From assembly GCA_034408875.1 (NCBI GenBank), contig JAWXCJ010000327.1, positions 1 through 31,194 on the forward strand: 31,194 bases of DNA, read 5' to 3'. Source of the DNA: JANNHK01 sp034408875. Its GTDB lineage: Bacteria > Actinomycetota > Acidimicrobiia > IMCC26256 > PALSA-610. How positions within the stretch are numbered: position 1 is the stretch's first letter; every line of letters starts with the position of its first letter. Under the pieces are notes generated by a model. The model worked only from the letters and a program-made list of their open reading frames with translations. It searched no databases and was not told the origin of the DNA. Below are positions 29,754-31,194 of the stretch, in pieces. The translations under genes and the position numbers were made by a program.

Positions 29754-29999
29754 ATGATCGAACACGATGAGGAGCCGGCGGAACCGCGGCCGATCGACAA
29801 GTTCCGGGGCACCGCGGCCGGCGCCGTGTTCGCAGCGGGGCTGATGGGCCTCGCCGATGCGCTCGAAGGTCCGCGCGACAAGCGGGTCGAGATCGTCGTC
29901 GACTACGCAGGCGATCCGCCGTTCTCCGATCGCATTCTCATGCGCCTCGACCCGGACAACGCCGCCGACTCGATCGTGGTCGTCAGAAATACGTGGTGA
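29754..29999 (+). CDS. Small hypothetical protein, 81 aa
   Basis: A short acidic-then-hydrophobic protein: MIEHDEEPAEPRPIDKFRG, then TAAGAVFAAGLMGLADALEG (a possible amphipathic or weak membrane helix), then a strand-rich end with VEIVVDYAGDPPF and SIVVVRNTW. I do not know the family; it reads like a conserved actinobacterial small protein. ATG 29754 has GGAG stretches upstream (about 29727-29745). It ends 21 bp before the convergent menC-like gene. Confidence 0.6.
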   Translation: MIEHDEEPAEPRPIDKFRGTAAGAVFAAGLMGLADALEGPRDKRVEIVVDYAGDPPFSDRILMRLDPDNAADSIVVVRNTW

Positions 30000-30020
30000 G
30001 GTCGACGTGAGCGCGGGTTG

Positions 30021-31082
30021 CTACAGACGCTCGCGCGTCACGGTGTAGCGCTCGAGCATCTCCGCGCGGGGCTCGACTCCGGTCCCGGGACCGTCGGGGA
30101 CGCGTAGACGCCCGTCCTCGAGGACGAACGGTTCGGTGAGGTCCTCGTCGAAGTAACGATCCGATGCCGAGAGGTCGCCGATCATCGTGAAGCCCGGCAG
30201 CGCCGCGAGGGCGACGTTGACGGCCCGTCCGACCCCGGTCTCGAGCATCCCACCGACGAGCGCATCGACTCCGTGGTGCACGCACGTGTCGTGCACCTGC
30301 ACGGCTTCGACGAGTCCGCCGACGCGACCGGGCTTGACGTTCACGACCGAGCACGCGCCGAGGAGGATTGCCTCGCGTGCGGCCCGGGCGGAATCGATCG
30401 ATTCGTCGAGACAGATGGGTGTCGTGATGAGCGCGGCCAGGTCGACGTACTTCGCGATGTCGTCGCGGCGTAGCGGTTGCTCGATGCACTGCACGTCCCA
30501 GTCGGCCAGTGTCGCGAGCAGGTCGGCATCGCTCAACCGGAAGCTCTCGTTGGCGTCGACCTGGATCGCAACGTCGGCGCCGACCGCGGCCCGTACGTCT
30601 CGGACGTATTCGAGTGGAATCTCCGGCGAGATCTTCAACTTCACGCGCCGGTAGCCCGCGGCGACGTACGCGGCCGCCCGCTCGACGATGTCGGAGGCGA
30701 TCCCGATCGCAACCCCCGCGTCGACATGCGTGCTCGAGACACCGAGATGTTGTGCGAGAGAGATGCCTTCGGCGCGTAACGAGGCGTCGAGGAGCGCGGC
30801 TTCGAGAGCAGTATGGGCGAACGGAGGACCGGCGAACGCCTCGCCCGCCAAGGCGCGCGGGCCGAGTTCGTCGCGGAGTGCCGCATGCGAGACGTCGATG
30901 GTCTCGGGCGAGTACTCGGGCGACGCGAGTGCGGGGCACTCACCCCAGCCGACCGCGGCATCGGTCTCGACGCGCACGAGCAACGCTTCCTTCACCGACG
31001 TCGCGTCGTTCGCGGTGACGAACGGTGTGCGGAGCGGCATTTGCACGCGGATGAGTTCGACGACGCGAAGAGGCCCGGGCAT
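30021..31082 (-). CDS. menC: Enolase-superfamily enzyme, o-succinylbenzoate synthase-like
   Basis: A 353-residue member of the OSBS / N-succinylamino acid racemase branch. RVKLKISP carries Lys148 and Lys150 (KxK acid-base pair); the metal ligands are Asp176 (QVDANES), Glu201 (CIEQPL) and Asp226 (CLDES); Lys250 (VNVKPGRVGG) is the opposite-face base. GGMLETGVGRAVNVALAALP is the usual C-terminal motif. In menaquinone synthesis OSBS dehydrates SHCHC to o-succinylbenzoate; racemase activity is known in close relatives, and no other men gene is here, so the symbol is tentative. The ATG at 31082 (or GTG 31085) lies in the loop of a 9-bp hairpin. Confidence 0.85.
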   Translation of the reverse strand: MPGPLRVVELIRVQMPLRTPFVTANDATSVKEALLVRVETDAAVGWGECPALASPEYSPETIDVSHAALRDELGPRALAGEAFAGPPFAHTALEAALLDASLRAEGISLAQHLGVSSTHVDAGVAIGIASDIVERAAAYVAAGYRRVKLKISPEIPLEYVRDVRAAVGADVAIQVDANESFRLSDADLLATLADWDVQCIEQPLRRDDIAKYVDLAALITTPICLDESIDSARAAREAILLGACSVVNVKPGRVGGLVEAVQVHDTCVHHGVDALVGGMLETGVGRAVNVALAALPGFTMIGDLSASDRYFDEDLTEPFVLEDGRLRVPDGPGTGVEPRAEMLERYTVTRERL

Positions 31083-31095
31083 CACACCCGGGCCT
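31071..31095. terminator. 9-bp inverted repeat around the menC start
   Basis: AGGCCCGGG (31071-31079) and CCCGGGCCT (31087-31095) pair perfectly around a 7-base loop that contains the menC start codon. For the gene to the right (minus strand) it could end transcription; for menC it could hide the start. A 14-bp palindrome GTTCGT-AC-ACGAAC lies at 31102-31115 and a longer TCGTACA/TGTACGA pair at 31104-31127; they also suit the 3' region of the gene to the right. Confidence 0.45.
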
Positions 31096-31134
31096 CGTGG
31101 CGTTCGTACACGAACCGTGTTGTACGAGACGTGA

Positions 31135-31194
31135 TTAACGACGCTTGACGGCCTTCTTCTTGGCCGGTGCTTTCTTGGCCGGTGCTTTCTTGGC
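31135..31194 (-). CDS. C-terminal tail of a Lys/Ala/Pro-rich DNA-binding protein (HU- or H1-like), partial
   Basis: Only the last 19 codons are in the window; the gene begins to the right. They read AKKAPAKKAPAKKKAVKRR and stop with TAA. The repeated PAKKA unit is written by a 15-bp tandem DNA repeat on this strand. Such tails occur on actinobacterial HU (HupB-type) and histone-H1-like proteins and bind DNA non-specifically. Which of the two it is cannot be told from the tail. Confidence 0.75.
   Translation of the reverse strand, partial: AKKAPAKKAPAKKKAVKRR

Noticed and set aside
31146..31194. 15-bp direct repeats at the right edge as a possible CRISPR or satellite
   Set aside because: They encode the PAKKA repeats of a basic protein tail and have no spacers.
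1..31194. Mobile element or prophage signatures
   Set aside because: No transposase, integrase, phage structural gene, tRNA-linked attachment site or terminal repeats were seen; gene style is uniform across the window.

Overview
The window is about 31 kb of high-GC DNA with dense genes, many GTG starts and frequent 4-base GTGA/ATGA start-stop overlaps. It looks like an actinobacterial chromosome, most likely an uncultured or environmental member of the Acidimicrobiia. Pointers to this are an enzyme of the mycothiol-dependent maleylpyruvate isomerase family, a cell-wall hydrolase with GYW...DGG...FG repeats that I associate with that class, a KstR-like TetR regulator, and a Lys/Ala/Pro-rich basic protein tail at the right edge. 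The placement is inference. I saw no rRNA, tRNA, CRISPR array, insertion sequence or phage genes.

Left part (1-10.4 kb): the 3' part of a cytochrome P450; a YcxB-like membrane protein; a metallo-beta-lactamase-fold hydrolase divergent from a molybdopterin/4Fe-4S oxidoreductase; then an apparent operon of two VOC (glyoxalase-fold) proteins, a shortened Gfo/Idh/MocA-type protein and a phytanoyl-CoA-dioxygenase-like enzyme. A 22-bp perfect palindrome lies over the presumed promoter of this operon. A short remnant that reads like the C-terminus of a ribbon-helix-helix antitoxin follows. Next come an SDR plus an alkylsulfatase-like MBL hydrolase on the minus strand, divergent from the KstR-like regulator, with a KstR-type operator in the shared promoter region.

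Middle (10.4-18.5 kb): a secreted glucosaminidase-like protein with six repeats spaced exactly 126 nt apart. It is followed by a TPP riboswitch and a five-gene thiamine operon: thiamine pyrophosphokinase, thiamine-binding protein, ABC permease, substrate-binding lipoprotein and ATPase, all joined by GTGA overlaps. Then come an AlkA-type DNA glycosylase, a lipoprotein with two tandem SGNH domains, and an XRE-regulator/nucleotidyltransferase pair that resembles a toxin-antitoxin module.

Right part (18.5-31.2 kb): a CoA-linked catabolic cluster. On the minus strand are two tandem amidohydrolase-like paralogues that appear to have lost their metal ligands, and an alpha-methylacyl-CoA-racemase-like CoA transferase. 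Divergent on the plus strand are an Ltp/SCP-x-type thiolase, a DUF35 Zn-ribbon/OB partner, a small lipoprotein and a double-length type III CoA transferase. The 53-bp region between the two arms holds an 11-bp inverted repeat whose arms each carry a -10-like TACCGT just upstream of the respective start codon. The window ends with an MFS exporter, an MDMPI-family enzyme, a histone-deacetylase-like amidohydrolase, a 4'-phosphopantetheinyl transferase, small hypothetical genes, an o-succinylbenzoate-synthase-like enolase-superfamily enzyme and the tail of a basic DNA-binding protein.

The best candidates for something undescribed are the 18.5-25.7 kb CoA module (degenerate amidohydrolase pair, Ltp-like thiolase, DUF35, embedded lipoprotein, half-degenerate double CoA transferase) and the palindrome-controlled VOC-VOC-Gfo-PhyH operon. 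All functional statements rest on motif reading only.
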